Assembly (NCBI GenBank): GCA_964600345.1
Contig: CAZRKA010000149.1
Coordinates: 1 to 8,264 of the forward strand
Direction: 5' to 3'
Length of the DNA: 8,264 nt
Source of the DNA: JABMMZ01 sp964600345
GTDB taxonomy: Bacteria; Bacteroidota; Bacteroidia; NS11-12g; UBA955
Shown here: one piece after another, positions 6,572 to 8,264 of the stretch
Position numbering within the stretch: the first letter of the stretch is position 1
Layout: every line of letters begins with the position of its first letter
Notes under the pieces: model-generated
What the model was told of the DNA's origin: nothing
What the model saw: only the letters and a program-made list of their open reading frames with translations
Databases searched by the model: none
Program-made: the position numbers and the translations under genes

Positions 6572-7225
6572 ATGATCAAAGCCACGCAGATAGTCAAGTT
6601 TTATGGAGATTTACAGGTGCTTAAGGGCATTGATATTGAAATTGCCGACAGCGAGATAGTATCTATTGTAGGCGATTCGGGAGCAGGAAAGACCACATTG
6701 CTGCAGATACTGGGAACCCTCGACAATGCAAGTTCAGGTAAAGTGCTTTACGACGGAATAGACCTGATGACCCTCAAACCGAATGCACTGGCAGATTTCA
6801 GAAACAGGAACATTGGATTTATATTTCAGTTTCATCAGTTGCTGCCGGAATTTAATTGTCTCGAAAACGTATGTATGCCTGCCTTCATAGCCGGAAAAGG
6901 AAAGGCTGAGGCTGAGAAGCGCGCCAAAGAATTGCTGGATTATCTGGGTCTGGCTCACCGTTATAACCACAAACCGAACGAGCTGTCCGGAGGCGAACAA
7001 CAACGATGTGCTGTTGCCAGAGCATTGATGAATAATCCCAAAGTGGTCTTTGCCGACGAACCGAGCGGTAACCTTGACAGTCGTAATGCAGCAGAACTGC
7101 ACAAATTGTTTCTCGATCTGAGACGAGATTTTGCATACAGTTTTGTCATTGTAACACACAATGAAGAATTTGCAAATATGGCAGACAGGAAATTGCTGAT
7201 GAAAGACGGGCAGATAGTTGGGTAA
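6572..7225 (+). CDS. LolD/MacB-type ABC transporter ATP-binding protein
   Basis: This 217-residue ABC ATPase powers an inner-membrane exporter; related proteins include LolD (lipoprotein release), MacB and FtsE. All nucleotide-binding motifs are intact: Walker A GDSGAGKTT (34-42), Q-loop Gln86 in FIFQFHQLLPEF, signature LSGGEQQR (138-145), Walker B VVFADEPSGNLD with catalytic Glu163, and switch His196 in VTHNEEFA. The FQFHQLLPEF stretch, SGNLD after Walker B and the short length place it in the LolD-like group and not with the larger importers. No permease gene accompanies it here: upstream is divergent sucC, and downstream is a convergent membrane glycosyltransferase gene 32 bp away. Its partner must be encoded elsewhere, and the transported substrate cannot be told. 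I do not assign lolD because the permease is unknown. There is no visible ribosome binding site; the mRNA may be nearly leaderless. Confidence 0.93.
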   Translation: MIKATQIVKFYGDLQVLKGIDIEIADSEIVSIVGDSGAGKTTLLQILGTLDNASSGKVLYDGIDLMTLKPNALADFRNRNIGFIFQFHQLLPEFNCLENVCMPAFIAGKGKAEAEKRAKELLDYLGLAHRYNHKPNELSGGEQQRCAVARALMNNPKVVFADEPSGNLDSRNAAELHKLFLDLRRDFAYSFVIVTHNEEFANMADRKLLMKDGQIVG

Positions 7226-7240
7226 TTCGAACTTGCCGAA

Positions 7241-7263
7241 ACCTGAGTACAAAACTTTCAGGT
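7241..7263. repeat. Inverted repeat between convergent genes
   Basis: ACCTGA (7241-7246) and TCAGGT (7258-7263) are separated by 11 bases and lie between the ABC gene stop and the last codons of the convergent glycosyltransferase gene; the right arm includes that gene's stop codon. It could be a weak bidirectional termination hairpin, but the stem is only six pairs and no T run follows on either strand. Confidence 0.25.
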
Positions 7264-8264
7264 AATAGTGCCGTGAAAGAATTCAATTGCACATTCAATA
7301 AATAAGTATGTGAAAACGGGAATCATTGAAATTGCTAGAAATTTGCGTTCGCCAATTAGCAAAACCAGTGGGAGTAAAAGCGATTCTGCGCGAAACTGAG
7401 AAAGGTTCGAAGATCCAATTATCAGTGGAAAAGCCGCAAATACAATAAAAGATAGACGGAGGAACAATTCACGTATATCGTCAGATTTTAATCTGAATCT
7501 TGCAAAACCAATTAAGAATGCAATAAAGACAAGTGTTTGTATGTTTTGCCAGTTGTGGTTGATACCGCTTTTGTAAACGCTTACTATCATGGTCCATAAA
7601 TCAGCAAATATATTGTGGAATCCATGACCGTATTTACCCTGAATAAGGAAAAAGGCATTCCATCTGCCGACGCTGATCCATTGGATAAGTATAAAGCTGA
7701 TAAATCCCGTTGATGCGGCAATAAACATCTTAAGGGCAGCAGGGTAGTCGGGCGATTTTCTTTTGTGGAGAGCAATACTGAGACCAGCCCAGATTGCAGC
7801 ACTTAAAAAACCGGTGGAATAGGCGAGGGGAGCCAGAAAAGCCAATGCATAAGCGGATTTATAACACCCCGCTTCCCAAAGACAATATGTTCCAAGTAGC
7901 AGAAGCATTAATAAACTAACAGGAAAAACGGCGTCATAATAAACTGTTGCAGGAAAGACAGCCGCAAGAACAAAGGTGAGCAAACGGGTTGTTTTATCCT
8001 TGCCGTTGAGCAGAAAGGCTAAACAGATATATACGCCGAAAAGACAGATTTTAGATATGGCAAATCCTGCGCTGTATTCGTGAATTCCGGTCAGCATCAG
8101 TAGCTTGATAAGATAAGGATACAATGGCATCCATCCGGCATTGCCACACCATTCTGTAGATGTTTTCGGATATGAGCTGAAAACCTCGTGACAAGGCATC
8201 AATTCATAACCGTTATTGGCGATATGAATATAAAGCGCACTGTCCCATCTTACAAAATCAGCAG
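7258..8264 (-). CDS. Multi-pass membrane glycosyltransferase-like protein (PIG-V-like, GT-C fold), 5' end cut by window edge
   Basis: The frame ends at TGA 7260-7258 and stays open to the right edge, giving 334 codons without a start. An apparent TTG start at 8202 is false: upstream in the same frame the protein reads RWDSALYIHIANNGYEL, a recognisable N-terminal motif. W-D-x-x-x-Y-x-x-I-A-x-x-G-Y, followed about 30 residues later by WMPLYPYLIKLL, matches the pattern of PIG-V-like mannosyltransferases (RWD..WY..IA..GY, then FFPLYP). In the family the Asp lies in an external loop after the first membrane helix and is thought to be catalytic. About nine hydrophobic segments follow. Such enzymes transfer a sugar from a lipid-phosphate donor on the outer face of the membrane. 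Family membership is inferred from two short motifs plus topology; sugar and acceptor are unknown. The first membrane helix should lie just beyond the edge. It is convergent with the ABC gene, with no functional link evident. Confidence 0.75.
   Translation of the reverse strand, partial: ADFVRWDSALYIHIANNGYELMPCHEVFSSYPKTSTEWCGNAGWMPLYPYLIKLLMLTGIHEYSAGFAISKICLFGVYICLAFLLNGKDKTTRLLTFVLAAVFPATVYYDAVFPVSLLMLLLLGTYCLWEAGCYKSAYALAFLAPLAYSTGFLSAAIWAGLSIALHKRKSPDYPAALKMFIAASTGFISFILIQWISVGRWNAFFLIQGKYGHGFHNIFADLWTMIVSVYKSGINHNWQNIQTLVFIAFLIGFARFRLKSDDIRELFLRLSFIVFAAFPLIIGSSNLSQFRAESLLLPLVLLIGERKFLAISMIPVFTYLFIECAIEFFHGTIT

Noticed and set aside
6734..7252. 172-residue open frame on the minus strand across the ABC gene
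   Set aside because: It is antisense to a gene with all ABC motifs intact. Its product is rich in Cys, Phe and Gln without domain features, as expected from a shadow frame.
8200..8202. TTG as the start of the membrane glycosyltransferase
   Set aside because: The frame is open to the window edge, and the upstream codons encode the conserved W-D-x-x-x-Y motif, so this is an internal Leu codon.

Overview
The window is a gene-dense stretch of a chromosome from a member of the Bacteroidota, probably Bacteroidales-like. This rests on gene content (a DUF3078 outer-membrane-type protein, a zapA-rny pair, a sucC gene without an adjacent sucD), on the near absence of Shine-Dalgarno sequences before the starts, and on promoter-like elements resembling the Bacteroidota TTTG / TAnnTTTG pattern. 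The genus cannot be named from the sequence alone.

Layout, left to right. Positions 1-4616 hold five genes, all on the minus strand, so transcription runs right to left: a DUF3078 protein (4616-3555), a YciO/Sua5-family protein (3525-2911), zapA (2731-2429), rny encoding ribonuclease Y (2373-829) and aroC encoding chorismate synthase (800 to beyond the left edge). The first two are 29 bp apart and probably co-transcribed. A 179-bp gap with a candidate promoter separates them from zapA-rny-aroC. Positions 4767-5054 carry a very short mscL on the minus strand, with a perfect hairpin just past its stop. Positions 5263-6474 carry sucC (succinyl-CoA synthetase beta subunit), minus strand, ended by a clear intrinsic terminator at 5211-5245. 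A 97-bp divergent promoter region (6475-6571) separates it from a LolD-type ABC ATPase on the plus strand (6572-7225). The right end (7258 to beyond 8264, minus strand) holds a multi-pass membrane glycosyltransferase-like protein whose N-terminus lies outside the window.

The genes are mostly housekeeping: cell division (ZapA), mRNA turnover (RNase Y), aromatic amino-acid precursor synthesis (AroC), TCA cycle (SucC), osmotic safety (MscL), membrane transport or lipoprotein export (LolD-like ATPase), and envelope glycosylation (GT-C-like protein). I found no mobile element, CRISPR array, phage gene, RNA gene or defence system, and nothing that amounts to a new multi-gene system. The points worth a second look are smaller: a strongly shortened MscL, substitutions in normally conserved chorismate synthase motifs, a 14-bp palindrome in the sucC leader, the mirrored promoter elements between sucC and the ABC gene, and a PIG-V-like motif that becomes visible only when the last frame is read past its apparent start.
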